Assembly (NCBI GenBank): GCA_029884035.1
Contig: JAOUIM010000095.1
Span: 1 to 10,692, forward strand
Reading direction: 5' to 3'
Length of the DNA stretch: 10,692 nucleotides
From: Aquincola sp.
GTDB taxonomy: Bacteria > Pseudomonadota > Gammaproteobacteria > Burkholderiales > Burkholderiaceae_C
Shown: positions 1-6,836 of the stretch, in pieces
Numbering within the stretch: the stretch's first letter is position 1
Layout: the number at the start of each line of letters is the position of its first letter
Program-made: the position numbers and the translations under genes
The notes under the pieces: model-generated
Told to the model about the DNA's origin: nothing
Database searches by the model: none
The model's input: only the letters and a program-made list of their open reading frames with translations

Positions 1-192
1 AGCCTTGAACGGGTCGCCGAACTTCCCGACCAGCAGCGTGCGTGCGTAACGCCGTGTCTCGCCTCCCGCCGCGGCCAACGCCGGCAGCGAACCGCACGCA
101 GCCCAAGCGCCGGCGACGCAGGCCGCCTGTCGCATCAGGTCGCGCCGGATGGCGCCGTCCGGCCCTTGCTCAACGTCGTCGTACCCGTCCAC
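1..192 (-). CDS. Tat-exported protein, 5' part only (possibly Rieske-type Fe-S protein)
   Basis: Minus-strand reading frame that enters from the left edge of the window; only about the first 64 residues are visible. Reading from a GTG at 192, residues near 16-22 are IRRDLMR, a twin-arginine type motif. An Ala-rich hydrophobic stretch and a signal-peptidase-like LPALAAAG follow, then a mature start containing RRYARTLLVGKFGDPFKA. This is a convincing Tat (or at least Sec) signal peptide, so the product should act in the periplasm or on the outer face of the membrane. An in-frame TAG at 204-202 bounds the frame, which makes GTG 192 the only start that keeps the twin arginines. ATG at 135 would leave a Sec-like signal. 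Neither start has a clear Shine-Dalgarno. The mature N-terminus reminds me of Tat-exported Rieske (2Fe-2S) proteins of beta-proteobacteria, but no cysteine or histidine ligand is in view, so that name is a guess. The gene diverges from a cytochrome-oxidase-like gene at 354. Confidence 0.5.
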   Translation of the reverse strand, partial: MDGYDDVEQGPDGAIRRDLMRQAACVAGAWAACGSLPALAAAGGETRRYARTLLVGKFGDPFKA

Positions 193-267
193 GGCGTGAC
201 GCTACACCATCGCGCCGCACCGATCAATGCAGCGGCCGTGGCGGTGTTGATGCTGCGGTTGATCCGC

Positions 268-296
268 TTGCCGGAAACATGCTTTCGGCTTAGGGT
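268..296 (+). promoter_or_regulatory. Weak sigma-70-like promoter candidate for the oxidase-like gene
   Basis: TTGCCG at 268-273 (4 of 6 to the -35 consensus) lies exactly 17 nt before TAGGGT at 291-296 (3 of 6 to the -10 consensus). This predicts a leader of roughly 50 nt before the ATG at 354. Spacing is ideal but the -10 box is poor, so this is a candidate only. Confidence 0.22.
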
Positions 297-338
297 CCGC
301 CGCGCGGTGACAGCCGCGGATCCGTCAGTCCAACAAAC

Positions 339-345
339 GAGGAGG
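339..345 (+). promoter_or_regulatory. Strong Shine-Dalgarno for the gene at 354
   Basis: GAGGAGG ends 8 nt before the ATG at 354. It is the best ribosome binding site in the window and fixes the start of the oxidase-like membrane protein. Confidence 0.8.
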
Positions 346-353
346 AAGTCATC

Positions 354-725
354 ATGAGCAATTGGTTCCTGCGCATCGCCGTTCTGTACCTGATCGGCGG
401 CATCTCGCTTGGCCTGTACATGGCGGCCAGCGGCGACCACGTGATGCATCCCGTGCACGCCCACTTCAACCTCTTGGGGTTCGTGCTGATGATGCTTTTC
501 GGGCTGTTCTATCGCGCGCTGCCGGCGGCCGCAGACTCGAAGCTGGCCCTGGCCCATTTCTGGATCTATGTGCCGGCGCACTTCGTCCAGATGGTGACGC
601 TGTTCCTGTTCTACCGTGGCAACGCCGCACTGGAACCTGTGCTCGCGATCTCTTCGATGGTCGTCGGCGTGGCGATCCTGTGCTTTGCGGTCGTGGTGTG
701 GAAACACACCGGAGGCGCCGCCTGA
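354..725 (+). CDS. Small four-helix membrane protein, heme-copper oxidase subunit I-like
   Basis: A 123-residue protein with about four membrane helices (roughly residues 5-24, 37-58, 66-87 and 95-117). It carries a conserved-looking His cluster, HVMHPVHAHFNLLGF, at residues 29-43, with further His at 68 and 76. The pattern of helices around an H-x2-H-x2-H-x-H segment before an N-L-L-G helix resembles short proteins annotated as cytochrome c oxidase subunit I-like. It is far too short to be a working subunit I (normally about 450-550 residues, 12 helices). It may bind heme or metal at the inner membrane, but no reaction can be assigned. The start is fixed by GAGGAGG eight bases upstream. It is convergent with ettA and divergent from a Tat-exported protein, a pairing that hints at a shared redox role. 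Existence of the gene is secure, function is not. Confidence 0.85.
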   Translation: MSNWFLRIAVLYLIGGISLGLYMAASGDHVMHPVHAHFNLLGFVLMMLFGLFYRALPAAADSKLALAHFWIYVPAHFVQMVTLFLFYRGNAALEPVLAISSMVVGVAILCFAVVVWKHTGGAA

Positions 726-749
726 CAAGTGGTCACGCCGAGGAACAAC

Positions 750-766
750 GCCCGGTTCGGCCGGGC
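750..766. terminator. Short hairpin between convergent genes
   Basis: GCCCGG and CCGGGC form a perfect 6-bp stem with a 5-nt TTCGG loop, in the 55-nt gap between the ends of the oxidase-like gene and ettA. There is no clean U-tract on either side, although the minus-strand side reads GTTGTTCC. Its position suggests a weak two-way terminator. Confidence 0.35.
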
Positions 767-780
767 CTTGCTGATGGCGC

Positions 781-2445
<1,665 letters not shown>

Positions 2446-2481
2446 GGGAATTCGAAAGTCGTGACGCTCTGAAAAGCAAAC

Positions 2482-2496
2482 GCGGGCCGGGCCCGC
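2482..2496. other. Inverted repeat in the ettA/MFS divergent region
   Basis: GCGGGC and GCCCGC flank a 3-nt CGG, a 6-bp perfect inverted repeat in the 112-nt gap between the starts of ettA (2445) and the MFS gene (2558). It could be an operator or the start of a leader hairpin, but GC-only palindromes of this size are frequent here. No convincing -35/-10 pair was found for either direction. Confidence 0.25.
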
Positions 2497-2557
2497 AACG
2501 CCTCTATTGTCGCAGGCCGACGGCGCCAGCGCCCGTCGAGGGCCACAATGCCGCCCC

Positions 2558-3739
2558 ATGCCGCGCATGCTCTGGCTGTTCTCGGTCGTCAACCTGATCA
2601 TCGGCAGCGGCGCCTTTGTGATCGGCGGCATCCTCGTGCCGATGGCGCAAGGGCTGAACGTCAGCGTCCCGGCCGCGGGACAGGCGATGACCGCCTACGC
2701 ACTGTCCACCGCCCTGCTCGCACCGCTCGTCTTGCTGGCCACCGGGGGCTGGTCGCGCAAGCGCGCCCTGATTGCGGCACTGACGGCCTTCGCGCTCGGC
2801 AACCTGGCATGCGCGCTGGCCGATACGCTGCCGATGCTGCTGCTCGGCCGCGTACTGATGGGCGTGGGTGCGGTCTTCACGCCGGTCGCCGCGGGCATCG
2901 CGGTGGCGCTGGTTGGGCCCCAACGTCGCGGCCAGGCCCTGGCGCTGGTATTCCTCGGCATCAGCCTGTCGTACGTGGTGGGAGTACCGCTCGGTTCCTG
3001 GCTTGGGCTCACCTATGGCTGGCATACGGCGATCTGGGCCATCTTTGCGGCCTGCGTCGTCGCGCTCGGCGCGATCATGATCTGGGTGCCGGCGGACATC
3101 CGGGCACCGGGCGCGCGTTTTGCCGGCCTCGGCGGCCTGCTCTCGCGGCGCGACGTGCTGGCGGTGCTCGGCCTGACGCTCGCCTATTTCATCGCCATCT
3201 TCGCGGTGTTCAGCTACATCGGGCCGGTGCTGCAGGCGCTGGTGCCGATGGGCAGCGAGCAGCAGTCGCTGACGCTCGCCTTGTTCGGCCTGTCGGGCGT
3301 AGCCGGCACGTTGCTCGGTGGTGTGGTCAACGACCGCTTCGGCCCTCGCCGCTCGCTGGTCGTGCAATTGACCATTCTGGGCGGCACGATGGCGCTGCTG
3401 CCGCTGACTGCGGGCTCGTGGCCAGCCTTGATGACGGCCCTGCTCGTCTGGGGCACCGCCGGGTTCGGCATGATGGTGCCGCAACAGTCGCGGCTGGCCG
3501 CGCTGGCGCCGGCACAGGCACCGATGCTGCTGTCGCTGAACGCGTCGATGCTCTACCTGGGCACGGCAGCCGGCGCCATCGTCGGCGGCGCATTTGCAGA
3601 CCGTCTGGGTTTTGCGCAGCTCGCCTGGGCGGGGCTGCCGTTCGTCGCAATCGGCCTTGCGATCCTGCTGGCCGTCCATACTTCCAGCACTGCGGCCGCC
3701 CCTCTTTCACCACACGGCCGTGAGGAGAAAGCCGGATGA
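2558..3739 (+). CDS. MFS transporter, DHA1/AraJ-like drug or sugar efflux family
   Basis: A 393-residue inner-membrane protein with the 12-helix pattern of the major facilitator superfamily. The first helix begins almost at the N-terminus (MPRMLWLFSVVNLIIGSGAF). A degenerate motif-A loop GWSRKR follows helix 2 (64-69) and a second copy, GGVVNDRFGPRR (254-265), lies in the matching loop of the C-terminal half. GVPLGSWLG (142-150) resembles motif C of proton-coupled antiporters. Overall it resembles AraJ/DHA1 exporters; the substrate cannot be read from sequence. I chose ATG 2558 because helix 1 follows directly. A TTG at 2507 would add 17 polar residues. The best upstream Shine-Dalgarno (GAGGG, 2538-2542) is 15 nt from 2558 and suits an out-of-frame ATG at 2548 better, so the start is uncertain. 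The stop overlaps the next gene by ATGA, implying translational coupling with the DUF4870-type protein. Confidence 0.92.
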   Translation: MPRMLWLFSVVNLIIGSGAFVIGGILVPMAQGLNVSVPAAGQAMTAYALSTALLAPLVLLATGGWSRKRALIAALTAFALGNLACALADTLPMLLLGRVLMGVGAVFTPVAAGIAVALVGPQRRGQALALVFLGISLSYVVGVPLGSWLGLTYGWHTAIWAIFAACVVALGAIMIWVPADIRAPGARFAGLGGLLSRRDVLAVLGLTLAYFIAIFAVFSYIGPVLQALVPMGSEQQSLTLALFGLSGVAGTLLGGVVNDRFGPRRSLVVQLTILGGTMALLPLTAGSWPALMTALLVWGTAGFGMMVPQQSRLAALAPAQAPMLLSLNASMLYLGTAAGAIVGGAFADRLGFAQLAWAGLPFVAIGLAILLAVHTSSTAAAPLSPHGREEKAG

Positions 3740-4158
3740 CCACCGATTCGCTCACCGTCGAGGCCCCCGCGACGCTGGTTCGGACGATGCACATCGTCTA
3801 TGGCCTGCACACCATCGGGCTCGCGCTCGGCGCCTTCGGCGCTGCCAGCGTCGTCGGTTCTTTCCTGTTCGGCTGGCCATCGATCATCGCGGTCATCGTG
3901 AGCTACATCTACCGCGGCGACGCGCGCGGCAGCTGGCTCGAATCGCACTTCGACTGGGCGATCCGCACGTTCTGGATCGCGCTCGTGATTGCCGCCGTGG
4001 TGGCGCTCGTGTCCGCACCGCTGGTGCTGCTGCTCGGCCTGGGCCTGGCCACATGGTTCATCGGCTTGGCCCTGCTCGGGGTGTGGGCGATCTACCGTGT
4101 CGCGCGCGGCTGGCTGCGCTTGAACGCGCACGAGCCGATGCCGAAACCCGGCGCCTGA
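3736..4158 (+). CDS. DUF4870-type small membrane protein
   Basis: A 140-residue protein with about three or four membrane helices. The segment IYRGDARGSWLESHFDWAIRTFW (residues about 57-79, quoted here in two halves: IYRGDARGSW and LESHFDWAIRTFW) and the later WAIYRVARGWLRLN are typical of the DUF4870/Tic20-like family, in which a charged loop with S/H-F-x-W-Q/A-I-R-T precedes a helix. The biochemical role of the family is not known to me. The ATG overlaps the MFS stop codon (ATGA) and has a good GAGGAG at 3722-3727 with 8-nt spacing, so it has its own ribosome binding site inside the end of the MFS gene. The two probably form a bicistronic unit ending at the hairpin at 4174-4201. Gene call strong, function unknown. 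Confidence 0.9.
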   Translation: MTTDSLTVEAPATLVRTMHIVYGLHTIGLALGAFGAASVVGSFLFGWPSIIAVIVSYIYRGDARGSWLESHFDWAIRTFWIALVIAAVVALVSAPLVLLLGLGLATWFIGLALLGVWAIYRVARGWLRLNAHEPMPKPGA

Positions 4159-4173
4159 GGCGCGCCAGGCGAT

Positions 4174-4201
4174 CCTGCGCGGTCCGCCCGGGCCGCGCAG
4201 G
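4174..4201. terminator. Strong GC hairpin between convergent operons
   Basis: CCTGCGCGG at 4174-4182 pairs perfectly with CCGCGCAGG at 4193-4201. The interior adds a T-G wobble and two C-G pairs, leaving a 4-nt loop: 12 bp in all. It sits midway in the 55-nt gap between the stop of the DUF4870 gene (4158) and the stop of the yqjK-like gene (4214), so it can serve both strands. There is no U-tract on either side, so it may act as a mechanical barrier or RNA 3'-end protector rather than a textbook intrinsic terminator. Confidence 0.55.
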
Positions 4202-4213
4202 CGGGCCGAGACC

Positions 4214-4507
4214 TCAGACCACAGGCGCGAGGCGCCGCTGCAGGCGGCGCAGCAGCCGCCAGCCCGACCACAGACGCAGGCCCCAGCGCAAGGCGCGGCG
4301 CGGGCGCAGCACGACGACCATGATGGCCACCCCTATGGGCCATTCCGGGTGTGTGCGCAGCCAATGCCAGCCGGAACGGAACTGGTCGGCGAGATCCAGT
4401 GGCGGTCTCAGAACGGACAGCTGCGTCGCGGCGTGGATCCGCAACTCGGCGCTGCGCGCCAGTAGTACCTGCTGACGACGGGCCAGCGCCAGTGCACGTC
4501 CGGACAT
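4214..4507 (-). CDS. YqjK-like protein
   Basis: A 97-residue basic protein. The N-terminus (MSGRALALARRQQVLLARSA) is an Arg/Gln-rich amphipathic helix like that of YqjK. A hydrophobic stretch (WPIGVAIMVVVL, about 56-67) may be one membrane segment, and the C-terminal third is very Arg/Trp-rich. It is third in the yqjD-yqjE-yqjK order known from enterobacteria, which supports the family call more than the sequence does. The ATG at 4507 shares one base with the TGA of the gene before it (TGATG). A GTG one codon earlier would instead give a 4-nt GTGA overlap. Either way translation is likely coupled. Function is unknown even in model organisms. Confidence 0.78.
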   Translation of the reverse strand: MSGRALALARRQQVLLARSAELRIHAATQLSVLRPPLDLADQFRSGWHWLRTHPEWPIGVAIMVVVLRPRRALRWGLRLWSGWRLLRRLQRRLAPVV

Positions 4508-4902
4508 CACTCGCCAGGCGGCGCCAGACCGTTGCGATCGCGCCGCAGTTCACCGAGGCTGAGGGCGAACGGGCCGCCCTGTGACGCTCGCAGCCGTGCA
4601 CGAGACCGGCTCAGCGCCCACAGGCCTGCAAGCCCGAACAGCAGAGCCAACACCGCGATCGCCGGCAGCCGGTACCCGTCCCAGAACAAGAGAACCACGA
4701 ATCCGGTCAGCAGCAGCAGCGCCACCGTCAGCAGCATGAAGGCGATCGCGCCGAGCAGAAGCGCACCGGCCACACGCAGTTTTTCCTGCTCGAGTTCGGT
4801 TCCGAGCAGTTCGAGCCGGACCTCGGCGATGCCGAGCGCCGTGTGCGCAAGGCGCCGCAGGGAATCGAAGAGCCCCCCGCCGGTACCCGCAGGGTCGGTC
4901 AT
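4507..4902 (-). CDS. Phage holin family / YqjE-like membrane protein
   Basis: A 131-residue inner-membrane protein. An N-terminal amphipathic helix (LFDSLRRLAHTALGIAEVRL, residues 11-30) and ELLGTELEQEKLR lead into two hydrophobic helices at about 45-73 and 79-97, with an Arg-rich cytosolic tail. This is the layout of the YqjE / putative actinobacterial holin-X families, often labelled phage holin although there is no phage context here. It lies 13 nt downstream of the DUF883 gene and overlaps the yqjK-like gene, so the three are one operon. No strong ribosome binding site precedes ATG 4902 (CGCGGCC just before it), consistent with coupling. A membrane-organising or stress role is inferred from E. 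coli neighbours only. Confidence 0.87.
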   Translation of the reverse strand: MTDPAGTGGGLFDSLRRLAHTALGIAEVRLELLGTELEQEKLRVAGALLLGAIAFMLLTVALLLLTGFVVLLFWDGYRLPAIAVLALLFGLAGLWALSRSRARLRASQGGPFALSLGELRRDRNGLAPPGE

Positions 4903-4915
4903 GGCCGCGGATCGA

Positions 4916-5227
4916 TCAACGCCGCCCGATCAACAGCCCGACCACGAGACCGATGCCCGCGCCTGCGGCGATCGCGCGCCAAGGATTCTCGTGCACGTAT
5001 TCGTCGGCCGCATGACCTGCCGCCTTGGCTTTCTCAGTGGCTGTCTCCTGCAGGGCCAGCAGGTTGCTCCGCGCTTCGTGCAGCCGCTGCTGCATGCGCT
5101 CGCGCAGGCCCCGTGAACTCTCGCTCACCTCGCCAGCGGTCATCTTCAGGAGCTCCTCCGCGTCGGCGACGACCACGCGCAGATCCGCCATCAATTTGTC
5201 ACGTTGCATTCCGGTCATTTCAGCCAT
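4916..5227 (-). CDS. DUF883 (ElaB/YqjD) family membrane-anchored helical protein
   Basis: A 103-residue protein. Residues 1-75 are charged and helical with a coiled-coil look (LRVVVADAEELLKMTAGEV, then Gln/Arg/Glu-rich repeats). NPWRAIAAGAGIGLVVGLLI at 81-100 is a Gly-zipper membrane helix ending in GRR, the hallmark of the ElaB/YqjD/DUF883 family. E. coli YqjD and ElaB are C-tail-anchored inner-membrane proteins of stationary phase that bind ribosomes. Whether this homologue does so is inference. The start at ATG 5227 is supported by GGAGA at 5238-5234 with 6-nt spacing; Met4 and Met7 are less well placed. It is first in the yqjD-E-K-like operon and reads away from the AT-rich control region shared with rhlE. 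Confidence 0.93.
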   Translation of the reverse strand: MAEMTGMQRDKLMADLRVVVADAEELLKMTAGEVSESSRGLRERMQQRLHEARSNLLALQETATEKAKAAGHAADEYVHENPWRAIAAGAGIGLVVGLLIGRR

Positions 5228-5233
5228 GGCTGT

Positions 5234-5238
5234 TCTCC
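5234..5238 (-). promoter_or_regulatory. Shine-Dalgarno fixing the DUF883 start
   Basis: On the minus strand GGAGA (5238 down to 5234) lies 6 nt before the ATG at 5227. It favours this start over the internal ATG codons at residues 4 and 7. Confidence 0.7.
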
Positions 5239-5280
5239 ATCATATAGCTACAAATATATCATACCCTATTTCATGTTATG
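5239..5280. promoter_or_regulatory. AT-rich divergent promoter region (DUF883 operon and rhlE)
   Basis: In this 42-nt stretch 11 bases are G or C (26%), against roughly two thirds elsewhere. It sits between the divergent DUF883 and rhlE genes. It holds -10-like hexamers in both directions: TATCAT at 5257-5262 on plus, and TATGAT (5263-5258) and TATATT (5258-5253) on minus, each 5 of 6 to consensus. No good -35 box lies 16-18 nt upstream of any of them, so an activator or another sigma factor may be needed. The TATAGCTACAAATAT segment also resembles a dispersed motif I associate with Comamonadaceae intergenic regions (recollection, unchecked). Confidence 0.5.
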
Positions 5281-5455
5281 ACGCACCGGAAAGTCCGGAT
5301 TGCGCTTGCTCACTCAGGTGCATTGCCCGCTGTTGCTACAATGCAAACTGCGTCGTGGCTTCCAGTCATCGCGGCGCGGTCGATCCCGACGCACACAAGC
5401 TCTCGCGCCTACCGACTGGTGCGCCCTCCGCGGGTGACAGCAGGCAGCGAACCAC

Positions 5456-5471
5456 GGCCCGCCCGCGGGCC
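5456..5471 (+). promoter_or_regulatory. Hairpin just before the rhlE start codon
   Basis: GGCCCG (5456-5461) and CGGGCC (5466-5471) form a 6-bp all-GC stem with a 4-nt loop that ends 7 nt before ATG 5479, where a Shine-Dalgarno should be. No SD-like sequence is visible. It could modulate rhlE translation, or be a chance palindrome. Confidence 0.28.
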
Positions 5472-5478
5472 CCATCGC

Positions 5479-6810
5479 ATGAAATTCACCGACCTCGGCC
5501 TCGCCGAGCCGCTCCTGCGCGCCGTCAGCGAGCAGGGCTACGACACCCCCACCCCGATCCAGATGCAGGCCATTCCAGCCGTGTTGAAGGGCGGCGACCT
5601 GATGGCCGGCGCCCAGACCGGCACCGGCAAGACCGCCGGCTTCACACTGCCGATGCTGCACCGGCTCGCGGCACAGCCGCACAAGCGCGACGCTCGTGGC
5701 CGAATCGCGATCCGCGCACTGATCCTGACGCCGACGCGCGAGTTGGCGGCACAGGTCGAGGAAAGCGTGCGCACCTACGGCAAGCACCTGCCGCTGACCT
5801 CGATGGTCATGTTTGGCGGCGTGGGCATGCAGCCGCAGCTTGACCGCCTGAGGAAGGGCGTGGACATCCTGGTCGCCACCCCCGGCCGTCTGCTCGACCA
5901 CCATGGCCAGCGCACGCTCGACCTGTCGCACGTCGAGATCTTCGTGCTCGACGAGGCCGATCGCATGCTCGACATGGGTTTCATCCATGACATCAAGAAG
6001 GTGCTCGCAGCACTGCCGGTCAAGAAGCAAAGCCTGCTCTTCTCCGCCACTTTCAGCGACGAGATCAAGGCCCTGGCCGACAGGCTTCTGAATGAGCCGG
6101 CGCTGATCGAGGTGTCGCGCCGCAACTCGACGGTCGAGCTGATCGCGCAGCGAGTCCACCCCGTCGCGCGCGACAAGAAGAAGGAGCTGCTGGCCCACCT
6201 GATCAAGCAGGGCGACTGGCACCAGGTGCTGGTCTTCACGCGCATGAAGCATGGCGCCAACCGCCTCGCCGACTACCTGAACGACCAGGGCATTGGTGCG
6301 ATGGCCATCCATGGCAACAAGAGCCAGAGCGCGCGTACCAAGGCGCTGGCCGAGTTCAAGAGCGGCCAGTTGCCGGTGCTCGTGGCCACGGACATCGCGG
6401 CGCGCGGCATCGACATCGACCAGCTTCCGCACGTGGTCAACTTCGAGCTGCCCAACGTGCCCGAGGACTACGTGCACCGGATCGGACGCACGGGCCGCGC
6501 CGGCGCCGAAGGCGAGGCGATCTCGCTCGTGTGTGTCGACGAGCAGCAGTTCCTGCGCGACATCGAGCGCCTGATCAAGCGCAGCATCGCAAGCGAGCCG
6601 GTGCGTGGCTTCGAGCCGCCGTTGGGCGAGAAGGCGGAGCCGATCGTGCTGGGCCGCCGGATGACCATCGGCGCGGGCGGCAACACGCGGCGCGGCGGCG
6701 GGCAACGCACGGGCAATGGCGGCGCAGGCGGCCGCCCCGGTGACCGAGGCGGCCGCCATGGCGGCGCGCCGCGACCCGCAGGCGCGCGACTGACGCAGGG
6801 CAAACGCTGA
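5479..6810 (+). CDS. rhlE: DEAD-box ATP-dependent RNA helicase, RhlE type
   Basis: A cytosolic 443-residue RNA helicase. All core motifs are present: Q-motif region (F3 to Q28), Walker A AQTGTGKT (45-52), PTREL (85-89), TPGR (134-137), DEAD (158-161), SAT (189-191), LVFTRM (251-256), TDIAARGID (304-312) and HRIGRTGR (333-340). After about residue 390 a Gly/Arg-rich low-complexity tail (RRGGG, GGRPGDRGGRHGG) ends in KR. This is the usual RhlE layout and would bind RNA non-specifically. RhlE proteins act in ribosome maturation and RNA turnover and are often cold-induced. The start at ATG 5479 (MKFTDLGLAEPLL) matches RhlE N-termini. The frame is open back to an ATG at 5278, but those 67 residues do not look like a conserved domain. 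No Shine-Dalgarno is seen. The SDR gene follows 26 nt after the stop. Confidence 0.96.
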   Translation: MKFTDLGLAEPLLRAVSEQGYDTPTPIQMQAIPAVLKGGDLMAGAQTGTGKTAGFTLPMLHRLAAQPHKRDARGRIAIRALILTPTRELAAQVEESVRTYGKHLPLTSMVMFGGVGMQPQLDRLRKGVDILVATPGRLLDHHGQRTLDLSHVEIFVLDEADRMLDMGFIHDIKKVLAALPVKKQSLLFSATFSDEIKALADRLLNEPALIEVSRRNSTVELIAQRVHPVARDKKKELLAHLIKQGDWHQVLVFTRMKHGANRLADYLNDQGIGAMAIHGNKSQSARTKALAEFKSGQLPVLVATDIAARGIDIDQLPHVVNFELPNVPEDYVHRIGRTGRAGAEGEAISLVCVDEQQFLRDIERLIKRSIASEPVRGFEPPLGEKAEPIVLGRRMTIGAGGNTRRGGGQRTGNGGAGGRPGDRGGRHGGAPRPAGARLTQGKR

Positions 6811-6816
6811 CGTCGC

Positions 6817-6836
6817 GCGCGGACTACGATCCGCGC
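6817..6836 (+). promoter_or_regulatory. Hairpin abutting the SDR start codon
   Basis: GCGCGGA (6817-6823) and TCCGCGC (6830-6836) form a perfect 7-bp stem with a 6-nt loop (CTACGA). The 3' arm touches the ATG at 6837 and fills the 26-nt gap after the rhlE stop. It replaces any Shine-Dalgarno. It could attenuate read-through from rhlE or restrict initiation of the downstream operon; there is no U-tract. Confidence 0.35.

Larger units (their letters stand above)
193..353. other. Divergent intergenic region
   Basis: About 160 bases separate the minus-strand Tat-exported gene from the plus-strand oxidase-like gene, and should hold promoters for both. The only candidate boxes I can point to face right (268-296). 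A pair of 7-nt inverted arms, GATCCGC at 261-267 and GCGGATC at 316-322, lies in this region. They are far apart and short enough to be chance. Confidence 0.45.

Noticed and set aside
2504..3679. 391-codon minus-strand open frame opposite the MFS gene
   Set aside because: Low-complexity Arg/Gln/His/Asp-rich translation typical of the antisense of GC-rich membrane-protein genes; the plus-strand MFS reading is clearly the coding one.
2548..3723. 391-codon plus-strand frame overlapping the MFS gene, with a well-placed Shine-Dalgarno
   Set aside because: The translation is Arg/Gly/Ala-rich with no hydrophobic pattern or motif, whereas the frame from 2558 gives a full 12-helix transporter. The SD coincidence is kept as a finding about the start.
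5278..5478. 67-residue N-terminal extension of RhlE from ATG 5278
   Set aside because: RhlE proteins begin at the MKFTDLGL-type segment; the extension is not helicase-like and would place the start inside the AT-rich promoter patch.
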